Of a stretch of 64,000 nt of DNA, positions 37,701 through 48,104 are shown in pieces. The notes under the pieces were generated by a model. The model was not told the origin of the DNA. It searched no databases and worked only from the letters and a program-made list of their open reading frames with translations. Each line of letters starts with the position of its first letter. Within the stretch, counting starts at the first letter, position 1. Location of the stretch: contig NC_089823.1 of NCBI RefSeq assembly GCF_035046505.1, forward strand, positions 40,038,388 to 40,102,387, written 5' to 3'. Source of the stretch: Tiliqua scincoides (lineage: Eukaryota; Chordata; Lepidosauria; Squamata; Scincidae). A program made the position numbers and the translations under genes.

Positions 37701-40700
37701 ACCCGTAACATACAGGTTTATTAACAAGAAAAATTATTGTAAAAATTGAGGAATAGGTAGACAACTGGCTTGGCTTAGATAATTTGATTCCTAGCATGCG
37801 AAATGGTGTTAGGAGAGGAAACAAGGAATGGAGTATCTTGAACTAGAAACATTAACCCTTGCTGGTATCATGGATCCTTCACTTGCAGCTGAGGAACGAA
37901 AGCTCATTTTGCCCATCCCTAAAATTTTTTACTTCATACCTGATATTCCTCATAGTCTTCATTCTCGAAGTCAGACACCTGACACTGTTGGATTTCTTCA
38001 TTAAAAACAGGCAATTCTTCATTAGAATTTACTGGCAGATAAAAACAAAGTAATTATGCTTGGGTAGAGCTTTAGAAGTAGGCTACCACTGAATGCCAGA
38101 TGCAAGGGAGGGCCACACAGTACAGGTGTCTTATTGTCTTGTGTGCTCCCTGAAGCATCTGGCAGGTCAGTATGAGATACAGGAAGCTGGACGAGATGGG
38201 CCTTCAGTCTTCTTATGGATACACGGAAGTTCCTTTCCGCCTCACACAAAAGAATCAGAAGACATCCACTAAAACTGAGTTAGAACAGATAAAAGGAAAT
38301 TTTCAACCCCGTGTGTAATTAATCTGCTAATTGGGTAAGAGGCACTTTTTCAAGTGGGTGCTCCTTTTTTTAGCAGGGGGAGAGTAACTGGCCCACCTCA
38401 CCCCAGTACTGTCTGTTCTAGTGGCTGTCTGCTGGTATTCATTTGCATCTTTTTAGATTGTGAGCCCTTTTGGGACAGGGAGCCATTTAGTTATTTGATT
38501 TTTCTCTGTAAACCGCTTTGTGAACTTTTAGCTGAAAAGCGGTATATAAATACTGTTAATGTTAATCTGTGGAACTCCTTGCTGCAGGATGTGGTGATGG
38601 CACCCAGCATACATGCCTTTAAAAGGATTTTGGACAGATGTGTGGAGGAAAAGCCCATCACAGATTACAAGCCATGATGTCTACATGCAACCTCTGAGTT
38701 TAAGACGTAGGCCATCTCCGAATGCCATTGTGAGATACAGGAAGCTGGATAAGATGGGCTCTTGGCCTGATCCAAAAGCAAGGCTCTTTGTATGTTCTTG
38801 TATCTGAAAACCAGCTACATTTGCTCCATGTGAGCACTCACTCCCTTACTTGGAATATATCTGCATAAATTGGGATGTACATGAATATACCCACAAAAAC
38901 CACTTTTGGCAACTGCCACAGGAAATCTTTAGCTTTTGCTACACGTAAAGAATATAAACTTAGCTGCTTGCTAATCTAATGCTTTGTAGCTTTTGAATAA
39001 GTAAAAAAAATTCTAAGCCTTACGTTTATATATGTGAAGCAAGAGAGGTAAAAATATAATTCATTCAGTGTTGATGGAAAGCCAAATAAGGCTCCAACTC
39101 TATCCAACTTTCCAGCACTGGTGCAGCCACAATGCATCCCCAAAGTAAGGGAAGAGGTCTCTGTGACTGCTGCCCCACCACAGGATGCAGTGCACACCCC
39201 ATTGGCACAGCTACACTGGCATTGGAAAACTGGATAGGATTTGGCCCTAACTTAGGAATTTTATAGCACAGCAACATCTAGGGCTCAAGGCTTGTAACAC
39301 AGGTGGGTCAGGTTGAGTACAATAGCTCATACCTTTTGTAACACTCTCATCTCTATGGGCCAAGGCCATCAATTTTTTTATTAAAGCTTATTTAGGTGAA
39401 AAATCAAATGTGCGCTTCTCTCTAGTCTGTGTCTATACGCCTGGCTTCCTCCACAGCCAGCAACTCTTCCTGTCAGTTCCTTCCCTCCCTTGCTACACAG
39501 AGGAATTCTTATGCAGATCACTCCTCTATTTCCAAGACCTTAATTAGCCAGTCTGCATTCCAAGACACTCTGAATGACTTGCAAATGGTCAATTTAGGCC
39601 TAGACACTAGATTAGCTTAGTGTACTACTTTCGGTTCTCTCACAAGAAATACACACAGCAACAAATTTCCTTAAAAGTTTCTTTAAAACAAACCAAACAT
39701 TAAGGAGATTTAAGTTCTCATGCATAAAAACAGCAAAACTACAAGGGATCACACACATTTAGCAAAACATCTAACTACAGGTGTGCCCCTGTATCCATGG
39801 GGGTTCTGTTCCAGAACCACTTGCAGTTATCTAAAACCGCAGATATAGGGAATGCCTGTCCCTCCGTCCCCCCACCATCTGGAGCTGAGGGGAGGTCCAC
39901 TCCAGAGGGTTCTCTGAGCTCAGCAGAGGATGCAGACATGTATCTGGCAGGAGGTCTGGCAGGAGGTCTGGTTTAGAGGGCAGAGCCTCCGTTTGCCTGA
40001 AGATAACATCCACAGGTCCCCAGTTCGAGGCCACCGGCACCGTGCGACCTTGAAGCAGCTGACAAGCTGAGCCAAGTTATTCCATCTGCTCTGAGCGTGG
40101 GAGGATGGAGGCCAGAATGTGAAACCAGATCAGAAAGAAACATCTGGAATGTTGTGGTTCTTGAAAGATAGAACCTTTTTCAATTTGTAAAAATCCCTAC
40201 GGGGATTTAAATAGCCTGCCTATGTAAACCGCCTTGAATAAAGTCTGAGGGGAAATCTGACGACCAAGAAAGGTGGTATATAAATACCTGTATTATTATT
40301 ATCATCATCATCATCATCATCTGCGGACTCTGCCACGCTCAGATTAAGCTCATGGGACTCTGGTTTCATGGAGAAACCAGAAGTGACATTTTTAATACTT
40401 TATAACGCTTTGGAAGACCCGGGGAAGGCTTTCCTGTTGCATATATGCAACAGGAACCAAATGTGTAAACCTATGGGCCAGGTAAAAATGGGTTAATATA
40501 AGGCAGTGTTTCTCAAACTGTGGGTCAGGACCCACTAGGTGGGTCACAAGCCAATTTCCCCATTCATTTCAATATTTTGATTTTTAATATAATAGACTTG
40601 ATGCTACCAAGGTATGTGACTGCATTTGAAGAAATGTTACAGACCTGTACTTTTAACAAGCTACTATGTATATTCTTTTAAAAATGATAGTCGATGGGAC

Positions 40701-43700
40701 TTATTCCTGGGTAAGCGTAGGTAGGATTACAGCCTAGAATTGTTACAAATTTTCCTGCTTAATGATGTCACTTCCGGTCAAGACATCACTTCTGGTGGGT
40801 CCTAACAGATTCTCATTCTGAAAAGTGGGTCCCGGTGCTGAATATGTGAGAACCTCTGCTATCCTCTGTTATAAGGGCAAATACAAGTCAAAACTACTAT
40901 ACAGGCGATCAAATAATTTTAGGCCAAAAAGACACTGAATCCTTAGCCCAAATAAAGATTCTGTTAGCTACAATATTTGTAATGTAGGTTATTCTCTCTT
41001 AGAACAATCTCTAGAAGGAATGCTTAAACTTTAAGTCATACAAAAGCTAGAGGTGCTACTAAAGTTTCCAACACTTTCCATACCTGTATTTTCTTGACAT
41101 TGCACAGTATTCTGTAATTCAAAACAAAATTAAAGTGTCAGTTTCTCATTAACTTTGTGCTACGGACCAGAAATAGCTTGGAGCTCATTTATTCTTCTGA
41201 TGAACTAATTGGATATTTGGTTGAAAGAGTTTCATATTCAGAAATGATCATAGCTTGAAGACAAGTAACAGGACACATTTGCTACTTTCGGGGCCCTTGA
41301 CACATAGTGACCTATCATTAACGTTACCCATAGGCTCCTTGTCTTGACTTTGGTCCATGCTTTAAGTATTATGATATAGCTTAGATCAGTGGTTCCCAAA
41401 CTTATGTGGGTCATGGCGACCCTGTACCCTCTTCTTCCTGGCACATCAGAGCACCACCATTTTGAATCTCATGAAATGTCATGCGATTCAAGGTGGCAAC
41501 ACCCAAATCTTAAGATTTGGGCATTGTCATCTTGGATCTTGTGAGAGTCAGGAGAGTGGCACCCAGCTGAGGGAGTAGGAGGGGCAACTGGGGAAGTCCC
41601 ATGGCACCTCTGTGAATGCACTGCAATGCACAGTTTGGGAAGCACTGGCTTAGATCTTTAACCTTCTGCACATTATAATCTGGAAGCAGGTAAGTACTGA
41701 AAAGAATATTAGTTTTGGGTTCAGGACAGGAAGGGAGAAGGACTACAAAAGAAAAGTTTTAAAACATGTTGATATGCATTTTTATTCATGAAGCAAAAGT
41801 ATATCACTATGTAATTTCCTATGCATAACAATTTTGATTTACTGCAGTAATTCATAATGTGACTAGCCTGCACAATGGCAAAAGGTTCAGAATTCACACA
41901 ATAATCCTGGTTCAGTTATCACAGTCAAAATGCTGTTTGACCACTAGGGCCATGCCTAGGAAATATGCACCCCCTCCTCCCATACATGCTTCAGTTCCTC
42001 AAATGTATTACTATTCAGGTAAAATAGTTACCAGAAGCCATATCTTGCTTCCAAATTAGAACTCAAAGCCATGTTGTGAATCTGGTTTCCAATTTAGCTT
42101 TGGAGCAAACTAGAACCACTGCATGTCCTAGATTCTGGTGCCCCATGACATTCTTGCCTTATATGGTGTATTTCCTTATATTAATGCACCTATGCTAGCA
42201 ACAGTAGAGTGGATGGGGGGAGGCATCAATCATTTGAAACAGTACAGGTAGGTGTAGAAGTGATTGTCAATGGGTGACAGAAGGCACAGATGTAGACCAA
42301 TCACAGAAGCTCAGCAGGGCCTAGTGAACTGCCACCCAAGGAACAAGTTTTCCAAAGGTAAAGAAAAGGGTCTGTAGGGTCCTTTAAGACCCCAGAATGA
42401 TGTAACTTCTAATAAAGGTAGGAAGTATCTGCACTGACAATACAGTTCAATAGAACACTTTTGAATTACTAGAACTTTGTACACTGTGCATATAATGGGG
42501 AGACAATTCAGGCATTTTTCTTTCTAGTGCATGTCACTAACATGACACTAACATAGTCTATAAGAAGGGATGTGCTGTGATTAGAACAGAATATAGCAAC
42601 CAAAGCTTCATCCAGAATATAAGATTTTTGCTGAACAGAGAACAAGCAACCACCAAGGACAAATGCACAGCTTTAGATTGTCATGTTCATTTGCCCAGAA
42701 TTCTGGGGTAAAATTGAAAGCAAATATATCCTTCAATTTCATTAAAAATTATGCATCCATGGTTTCAATTTGCCTACTTCAATTCAAACTATGACAATGC
42801 ATCATCCAAAAATATTATTGTTATAACTATACAAGTACTTTCTCAGACATATTTCTAAATTTTTGAACTTGGTCAAAATAAGTAAAAAATGTCTTTGTCT
42901 GACAATTACATAATATGAATACACACTCATTAAACTTTATATATTTCTGAATACCTGGTAAGAGTCGTTTGTTATTTCATCACTTGTCTCTTCTCCCCAA
43001 ACCATTGGCCCTAGAAGTGACAAAACATCATTACAAGGATATCACACACATAACAAAGTAGAACTTTCAGAAAAGTAACTTCCGAGTCAGCATATGATCA
43101 CAGTGAACTTCAATGGGAACTAAAATGATAGTCAAGACGTGAAGTCTTGCACACTAACATCCAAGGGCCAAAAGCTACTTTAAGGAACAGCAGTTTTAAA
43201 TGAAATCTTGAGGAAAGGTATGGAATGCTTCCCTCTGCTTCCTGGAGAGGCTGTGCTTGGGATAGGAGTGATGAAAGAGGCAACTACCTATATTTCCTCC
43301 TTCCCATCTTGTTATCCCAGTTACAAAATTTGGGAAAAGAATAAGAAAACACACTGCTTGTGTCCTAACCACCCCCCCCCCACCCACAACCTGGAACTGC
43401 TTTCAGGAAGGACCATCTTCTCCCCCTACAGAAGTTCAGATTCTGCCCCAGTGCAATGTCCTCAAGTGCGCAGATAACTTTCTCCTGGAGATACAAATGA
43501 TAGCTAGGATTGGAGAGAAATCTGCTTATGGGTAAGGGTAGCTATATTTGTGAGACATCTAGAGAATGGCAAGGGATGGGTACTTGGGGAAATAGTTTTG
43601 AAAATATCTACCTCCAACACATGTCCTAGGAAATTGTGCAAGCACTGGGAAGTAGGGGTTGTGGTCCTAGAATTGGTCTACAGTGGTTCTCAAACTTTTA

Positions 43701-46700
43701 GCACCGGGACCCACTTTTTAGAATGAGAACCTGTCAGGACCCACTGGAACTAATGTCATGACTAGAAGTGACATCATCAAGCAGGAAGATTTTTAACAAT
43801 CCTACCCAAACTTACCCAGATGTAAGTCCCATATACTATCATTATAGTAGCCTGTTAAAAGTACAGATCTGTTACATTTCCCCAAATGCAGTCACATATC
43901 ATGGTAGCATCAAGTGTAATATATTAAAGATATTGAAATGTATGGGGACCCACCTGAAATTGGCTCACAACCTACCTGGTGGGTCCCAACTCACAGTTTG
44001 AGAAACACTGTTCTAGGAGATTGCTTTCCAGAGTGGCAGTGTCAAAAAGAAAAAATTGATGGGGAGGTAGCACAATACATAGCAGGGTAACAGAGGGGCA
44101 GTGGCTGGGGGACTAAACTAATACGAATGTATCCCTGCGTTTTCTTTCATCTCCAGGACACTTTGGCATGTTTTTGGATGAAAGCATTGTTTGTTACAGG
44201 GTTTCCTTTATCAGTCTACCAAGATACTTGCTGCTGCACCCAGTCCCTCCAGCCTCCCTCCTTGGCATTTCACCCATTCCTCCGTCTCCTTCTCATTATT
44301 AGATACTCTCTTGCTCCTCTCCTCTCAAAGATATAGCACCAGTGTATTTCATTATCTGTGGAAATCAGTATCCTTTTGGGAGAGGGGTCCTGGAACGGAT
44401 CCCCTGTTGATACTGAGGGCCCACTGTAATACTTGATAAGACTTTCAGACTGAATAACCTCTATTTATAAAACACAGCATCCACATTTCTATGTGGACAG
44501 ACTCAGCTATTGATTTATTACACAGTTTATTTTATAAACACAGCTCTATACAGAATAGATTTTAAGGGAACAAGATAGAACAAAATATAAAAGCCAGTTA
44601 AAGGGAACTTACCATTAGGTGTTTCAAAAGTCAATGATTTAATAGAGACAATCAGATCATTGTCAAAGGGAAAGTTGTACTAGGTGAAAGAAATAGAAAA
44701 ATAATTTTACAAAAAAGCTAATTGCAAAAATTATAGTAATAAAAAGATTTTTGAGATGAAAACTGTAAGACACACTATACAAAGATCACAATTCCAGTCA
44801 GGCGCTAGCTAGATGATTTCATCAGATCAAGGAATATCCCATTTACTGGCCTTCATCTGCTATGAGGTTTGTTCACATTATTTAGAGTCAAAATATATAG
44901 TGCAGATGAACCATGACTGAATCTTTCAGAGTTTGTCTTTACATTATTGCAGCCATGGGGGCGCTCTGAATTTGACTGAAGCATGGGCGCTGAGGAAGGG
45001 GGCATTTAAACATTTTCCTCAGACTAACCACCACTCCCAAAAAGAAGGGCGGAGGCTTTTGGGTCCTCATTTTGTGACCAAGTCTGATTTAAGGAATAAA
45101 AGAAAGAACCACCTCACCCACCCTTAAACAATCTTTCTGCAATCAAACAGCACAACTATCTGAATGGTCCCATTTATTTTCTGCCATTTCCAAACAAAGC
45201 TACTCCCCTCTCCCTCATCAGGACTTGTGAACCCTTAAGAAGCTGCTTGACAGGTAACATGCAGCAGTTATAGCTCCCTTTATCACTGGCTGTTTATTAC
45301 AAGGAAGAATATTACCTGCTGAATTTCTTGTAACACATTTTTCATATCTTACAAACCACATGCAAAACACAAATGATCAATTCAAGATTTTAAAAAAGTA
45401 TACATTAAACAAGTCAACCCATTGAACCTCCACCTGTCAAGCTCATGAAACCTACTAAAGAAAGAAGGTGGGAAGGTTGAAAAGGTTTGGATTACATTCA
45501 GAAGAAATTTTTTACAGGACACTGATATGAAATTCACATTTGTGCTGGTTTCTAATATGGAGGAGGAAGAGGCTCAGAGGCCAGGGTACTGGGTGCTTCC
45601 CAGCAGGGCTGCCCCAACACCTCTTGAAACTTCAGGCAGTGTGCCAAAGGCTACCCCCTCTTATCCAATGATGTGCCAGCCTCTGCTCCAACCTCCCTGG
45701 ATTAGACAAGAAAGAGAAAGTGAATGGGGGGTGGGGGAGAGAAAGATTTCTGGGCTTGGGTGTCAATGCTTTAACTGAGTGTTCCTCCAGGTTTGTCCCC
45801 CACTGTACCACTTTGCATGGTCCACCTGTTGGAAGCACCATCAGAAGTAACTGGTAATGATGTCATCACCAGTCACTTTCAGGTTAGGAGGCCAGATGCA
45901 ACACAGCAAACACCAGGAAGATGTTAAGGATGAACAGGAGGGCTTTTTAGAGCATGAAAAAATCCTGCACTGGAGCTCTTACTGCCAAGCTAAGCCTTCA
46001 AGCTAAGCTGTTTGTTTCATCACATGGCTGGTCTTAATGCCAGGTGGTGGGTGTGGGGTCCTGCGATTGCCACCAGACACCACCTCAAGTGCCACCAGTG
46101 GATTCCTGTACCACTGGTTGAGAAGCACTGCTTTAGCTCATTGTTCTTTAACCTGTGGGTAGCAATGCCAATGGGGTTGGGAAGCCTCATTTCAGGGGCT
46201 TCATAGCAACCTTTCAAAGACTGTTCAAGAGAGGGCTTGGATCCAATCCACTGATGGTATAGTATTGCTTTATCAGAACAGAGTTCTTGATATAATCCTG
46301 CACAGCCTCTTATCATCATCATGCCTTGCAGCTCCTAAGGCCAACTACCTTAGGCTACTACCTTGCAGGGCTGTTGTGAAGACACAAGAGGTGGGGGCAG
46401 GAGTGGGTGGCTTGGGAGGGGCAGGGCCAGCAGTGGGTGCCCAGCCTCATCCTGGTTCGTTTGGGGTCATGGCACAGAAATAGCTTACAGCCTTGCAGCG
46501 CTACTTTAGGCTTACTTAGACCAGTGGAGGGTCCCCAGCCTCATACTGGTTTGGAGTCACAGCACAGAAAAGGCTGAAGGAGGCTTGCAGCTCCTAAGTC
46601 CAACTACCTCAGGCTACTACCCCGCAGGGCTGTTGTGAAGACAAGAGGTAGAGCAGGGTGGGTGGTGGACAGCTGGGGTCCTGGGAGGGGCAGGACCAGT

Positions 46701-47004
46701 GGTCCCTTGCCCTTGTGGTCCCCCCTTCCTAGCACAGGGGCATCAGAGGCAAGTGGGAGTGGGTGCCCCGCCCCTCTGCTGCCTGAGGCGACCAGCTCAG
46801 CTGGCTTCATGAATGGGCCAGCAGCCCTGCCCCAGACCTGGGCCCTCACTCCCTCCCCCCCACCCCAAAGGGGCCCTTCCTTCCAACAGGCGGGGGGCTC
46901 ACCTTTTCCATAATGCTGCTCATGGCGGAGGCGAAGCGGAGGCGGCTGCGCCTGAAGGGCCTCTCCATGCCGCCACGACCACCTCCCGGTTCCCGGGGGT
47001 CCAT
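26074..47004 (-). CDS. HJURP: HJURP, Holliday junction recognition protein, CENP-A chaperone, 771 aa model
   Basis: Thirteen coding exons, in transcript order: 46903-47004, 44613-44679, 42955-43010, 41084-41111, 37940-38031, 36655-36712, 33685-33746, 32579-32659, 31608-31644, 29347-30812, 28704-28767, 27643-27727, 26074-26191. Every junction is GT-AG and every phase agrees; human HJURP is 748 aa. Residues 13-57 form the N-terminal Scm3-like CENP-A-binding region: a basic helix with RRSRLRFASAMSSIMEK, then YNFPFDND and SLTFETPNG, the counterpart of human TLTYETPQG. Residues 164-173 (VEMDILLEDG) match human QVDILLQG. Residues 265-283 (NVTIADLYPGMVRALSRLM) match the human mid-domain NVTISDLYAGML. 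Two C-terminal repeats follow: FEKMYKELC (530-538) and FDNIYQKIR (575-583). Known role: nuclear, loads new CENP-A/H4 at centromeres in early G1. The ATG at 47004 gives an N-terminus about the same length as human from its second Met. Identity is secure; exons 9 and 11-13 are less certain. Confidence 0.92.
26584..26773. mobile_element. hAT-like element with perfect 8-bp target duplication
   Basis: Begins CAGCCATTCCCAATGGGAG and ends AAAATGACTG. Flanked by ATCTAGAC on both sides (26576-26583 and 26774-26781). It lies in HJURP intron 12 and has no coding capacity. Confidence 0.85.
29189..29268. mobile_element. Diverged short palindromic MITE in HJURP intron 10
   Basis: CAGCCTAAGCCCATGCGTGG at one end and CAAGTAAGTGTGCACAGAAT at the other. 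Diverged arms. Confidence 0.5.
29347..30812 (-). CDS. HJURP: HJURP large central exon (exon 10)
   Basis: This 1466-nt exon codes about two thirds of the protein, from DHHSVVLRKE to LHTPHL. It opens after a strong acceptor (TTTTGTCTGTTTAG) in phase 1 and closes at CACCTG|GTGAGTAAC. Read past the donor, the frame stays open for 18 codons (VSNLDCHGVV and so on), so intron retention would give a shorter alternative C-terminus. The exon holds the mid-domain, a serine-rich linker (RSHSLSSLSFTRSPIK) with Ser-Pro sites, and both FxxxY repeats. Confidence 0.93.
31608..31644 (-). CDS. HJURP: HJURP putative 37-nt microexon (exon 9)
   Basis: Without it, exon 8 (ending phase 0) cannot join exon 10 (needing phase 1). 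The candidate reads TCTCCTCTGCATTTACTGG onward, coding SPLHLLEGESLA, and ends G|GTAAGC in phase 1, exactly repairing the reading frame of the model. Its acceptor (TTTTCACCAAGAG) is weak. This is a splice-model inference for a host gene. Confidence 0.6.
32321..32530. mobile_element. hAT element with perfect 8-bp target duplication
   Basis: Starts CAGGGCTTTCCTAACC and ends GGAGACCCTGCCCTG. Both flanks are CTATACAC (32313-32320 and 32531-32538). It sits less than 50 bases from HJURP exon 8. Confidence 0.85.
33499..33582. mobile_element. Short palindromic MITE in HJURP intron 7
   Basis: AGCACAATCTTATGCTTATC at the left, TGTGCATAAGATCACAGCC at the right and a CCCATTCAGTGGGGTTTACT centre. The right end is about 100 bases from HJURP exon 7. 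Confidence 0.75.
34130..35612 (+). mobile_element. CR1-type LINE, internal RT region, truncated at both ends
   Basis: The left part (to about 34254) encodes NLLNFSTSVYTAEDLGKIPL. After a 457-base DNA-element insertion it resumes with DISDLTDKLKINKSPGPDG, then WRIANVMLIFKK, MENQHGFCKGKSCLTNLLE and LEFQKAFDMVPH, and AKFVDDTKLFKW. FVDD is the RT catalytic box (YADD/FADD in relatives). It has several stops and frame changes. It ends abruptly at GGGTTCTGATCTG, before the C-terminal and 3' UTR parts that the copy at 1-873 shows. It is antisense to HJURP, within intron 6. Confidence 0.9.
34255..34711 (+). mobile_element. GC-rich inverted-repeat element inserted in the LINE
   Basis: Starts GGGCAGCCCAATCCTGAGCT and ends CACAGGATTGGGCT. 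Holds GGCTACTCACTTTACTGCCG, ACCAAAAGGTCAGCAGTAAG and TAAGGCACGAAGCCGTGCCG. LINE protein sequence continues on both sides, so this element landed in the LINE later. Confidence 0.85.
38085..38222 (+). mobile_element. CR1-type LINE 3' UTR fragment
   Basis: GAATGCCAGATGCAAGGGAG, GTGCTCCCTGAAGCATCTGG and GAGATACAGGAAGCTGGACG match the 3' UTR at 720-840. It starts 54 bases upstream of HJURP exon 5 on the gene strand. Confidence 0.8.
38228..38815 (+). mobile_element. Second CR1-type LINE 3' fragment, split by an insertion
   Basis: The left piece encodes the region before the conserved VVGLWNSLPQDVV; the right piece continues NLWNSLLQDVVMAPSIHAFK to TDYKP and the 3' tail. An L2/SINE-like element at 38327-38561 interrupts it with an 8-bp duplication. 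Confidence 0.8.
38327..38561 (+). mobile_element. L2-like LINE tail or SINE, inserted with 8-bp target duplication
   Basis: Head CTAATTGGGTAAGAGGCACT, body GATTGTGAGCCCTTTTGGGA, tail AAGCGGTATATAAATACTGT. Flanked by TTAATCTG at 38319-38326 and 38562-38569. A second copy with the same head and tail is at 55.47-55.72 kb. The GTGAGCCC...GGGACAGGGA block resembles L2 3' ends; exact class not settled. Confidence 0.75.
38962..39150. repeat. Inverted duplicate block A
   Basis: The reverse complement matches 49062-49260: AGCTACAAAGCATTAGATTAGC, CACATATATAAACGTAAGGC and CTTATTTGGCTTTCCATCAAC are shared, including the junction with the adjoining MITE. The two lie about 10 kb apart in opposite orientation. 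Confidence 0.85.
39091..39248. mobile_element. Inverted-repeat MITE, about 160 bp
   Basis: GCTCCAACTCTATCCAACTT at the left, AAACTGGATAGGATTTGGCC at the right; same family as 4.91 kb. Confidence 0.75.
39780..39850. mobile_element. Possible Tigger/pogo-like fragment
   Basis: TGCCCCTGTATCCATGGGGG, TTCTGTTCCAGAACCACTTG, AAAACCGCAGATATAG resembles mariner/Tigger terminal sequence. Short. Confidence 0.4.
39925..40322 (+). mobile_element. tRNA-derived SINE, near full length
   Basis: Contains GGTCTGGTTTAGAGGGCAGA (A box), CCCAGTTCGAGGCC (B box), GCAGCTGACAAGCTGAGCC, GTAAACCGCCTTGAATAAAG and a TATTATTATCATCATC tail. It is the opposite-strand partner of 23.27-23.68 kb. Confidence 0.85.
40504..40868 (+). 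mobile_element. hAT (Charlie-like) element, copy 1
   Basis: CAGTGTTTCTCAAACTGTGG at the left; the right end is GAACCTCTGCTATCCTCTG. Flanks ATATAAGG and TTATAAGG match 7 of 8. The interior has a piece of the AATCCTA palindrome near 40690-40740. In HJURP intron 4. Confidence 0.8.
41387..41647. mobile_element. hAT element with perfect 8-bp target duplication
   Basis: CAGTGGTTCCCAAACTTATG at the left and CAGTTTGGGAAGCACTG at the right. Flanked by GCTTAGAT at 41379-41386 and 41648-41655. In HJURP intron 3. Confidence 0.92.
43681..44010 (-). mobile_element. hAT (Charlie-like) element, copy 2, reverse
   Basis: CAGTGGTTCTCAAACTTTTA at the left and CAGTTTGAGAAACACTG at the right, with GGACCCACT...GTGGGTC blocks of the copies at 40.5 and 48.2 kb. 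No clear target duplication. Confidence 0.85.
44335..44430 (-). mobile_element. Tigger/pogo-like fragment
   Basis: The reverse complement begins ACAGTGGGCCCTCAGTATCA, then GGATCCGTTCCAGGACCCC and GATACTGATTTCCACAG, the layout of Tigger ends. Confidence 0.5.
44700..46300. other. HJURP intron 1, mostly unique
   Basis: No exon seen on either strand. A fragment of the AACCAGTGGTAC hAT-like repeat lies near 46030-46130. Purine-rich stretches around 45.55-45.75 kb resemble those near 53.95 and 56.0 kb and may be a further dispersed repeat. Confidence 0.45.
46325..46740. repeat. Imperfect tandem duplication, period about 259 bp
   Basis: CTTGCAGCTCCTAAGGCCAA, GGCTACTACCTTGCAGGGCT and TGTTGTGAAGACA at 46325 reappear at 46584 onward, with CAGCCTCATCCTGGTT and CAGCCTCATACTGGTT also repeated. 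It sits in HJURP intron 1 just inside the promoter. Confidence 0.8.
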
Positions 47005-47290
47005 AGCGCCTAACGCCGCGCTCCTCAAACACCCCCCCTTATCGACTTGGACCGTTCCGAGCTCCCCTCCCCCACCTCAAGGCTGGTCGCAGCCCTGATC
47101 AGAGCCGGCCCCGCTCCCACCACTCGATTCAAATCCAGCGCCGTCCAGAGCGCTCGTCTTCTTTCCCACTCTCCGATAGGTGCGTTCTCACGTCGCTTTT
47201 TGCAAACTGTCCATTCAGAGGCATCGGGAGGCGGGTGTTCCAGTCTTTCTCGTGATTGGCTGGTTTTCATAGGCGGCGCTTCCTGCCTTT
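46640..47290 (-). promoter_or_regulatory. HJURP: HJURP CpG-rich promoter with CHR and CCAAT-type sites
   Basis: The only dense CpG cluster that is not a transposon surrounds the inferred ATG (47004). On the gene strand there is TTTGAA at 47128-47133, the consensus CHR core used by DREAM/MuvB-regulated mitotic genes, and CCAAT at 47255-47259 (ATTGG on +), as NF-Y sites in such promoters. HJURP is known to be cell-cycle regulated; that these copies act is inference. No divergent gene starts on the + side. Confidence 0.6.
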
Positions 47291-47519
47291 CTATCTCAAA
47301 ATCTCTATGATCTATTCAGGTTTTTGACCACAGAATTCCTATAAGCCCAGACAGTTTTCCTGGGGGCAAGAGCGGCCCATAGAACACAATGGGAAAGTTT
47401 TGGTTTCTCCACTTCTGTGTTCCTTATGGGGAATGAATGAGCAGGTGGGTGGAGGGTCATAAGAGGGTCTTTATCAGGAAACAGTGCATGGCTGGGAGCC
47501 TAGATTGGCCAAGATATAG

Positions 47520-47640
47520 TGCACTAATTAATTAAAATATTTCTGTCCTGCCTTTCCTATGCGGAAAGCAGTTGCCCATGGCAGCTTACAATTTATAGAG
47601 GTAAAAGTAAATAAATAAATACAATATACAATAGAAAATG
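47520..47640. mobile_element. SINE/LINE tail fragment
   Basis: TCTGTCCTGCCTTTCCTATG, GGCAGCTTACAATTTATAGA and a TAAATAAATAAATAC tail. Truncated. Confidence 0.5.
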
Positions 47641-48024
47641 CAAAACTATAATAGAAAAAAAAGGAATACAATGGGGGAGGGGAAATGTACATAAAGGCAC
47701 ATAGTGGCTCTGAAAACTCTTCAGTTGCAATGCATTATTCATCACATGCTCTCGTGCACTGTGCCAGGAACCAGTTTCTAGGGTCACTTTTAGCTATCAC
47801 TCATGCTTAACAGTGCAATTCCATGCTTGTGGCAGGGTGAGACCACAACACCCCACCATCACCAGCTTGCAAATTGTGATAAAATGGGATTACGCACATT
47901 TAATTAAATTAGGTCAGTATTGTAAAAAAGGTTATTGCAAACAACTGGGAAAGTGATTTTACCCTTCCTTGGGTTCTTGTAAAATGTACTGCACCAATGT
48001 ACCAGAGTACAGAATCCAGGTTTT

Positions 48025-48102
48025 TTTGAATCATAGAGTTGGAAGGGACCTACAAGATCATCTAGTTCAACCCCCTGCCTGCCACGGGAAATTCTCCTAG
48101 AG
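48025..48102 (-). mobile_element. CR1 3' end of a second subfamily
   Basis: TCATAGAGTTGGAAGGGACC and AGATCATCTAGTTCAACCCC are the conserved avian/reptile CR1 3' UTR block in reverse orientation. It is different from the subfamily at 1-873. Confidence 0.8.
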
Positions 48103-48104
48103 AA

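Noticed and set aside
46604-46913. Long frames on both strands near the HJURP promoter
   Set aside because: GC-rich sequence lowers stop density; only the short HJURP exon 1 has homology and splice sites.
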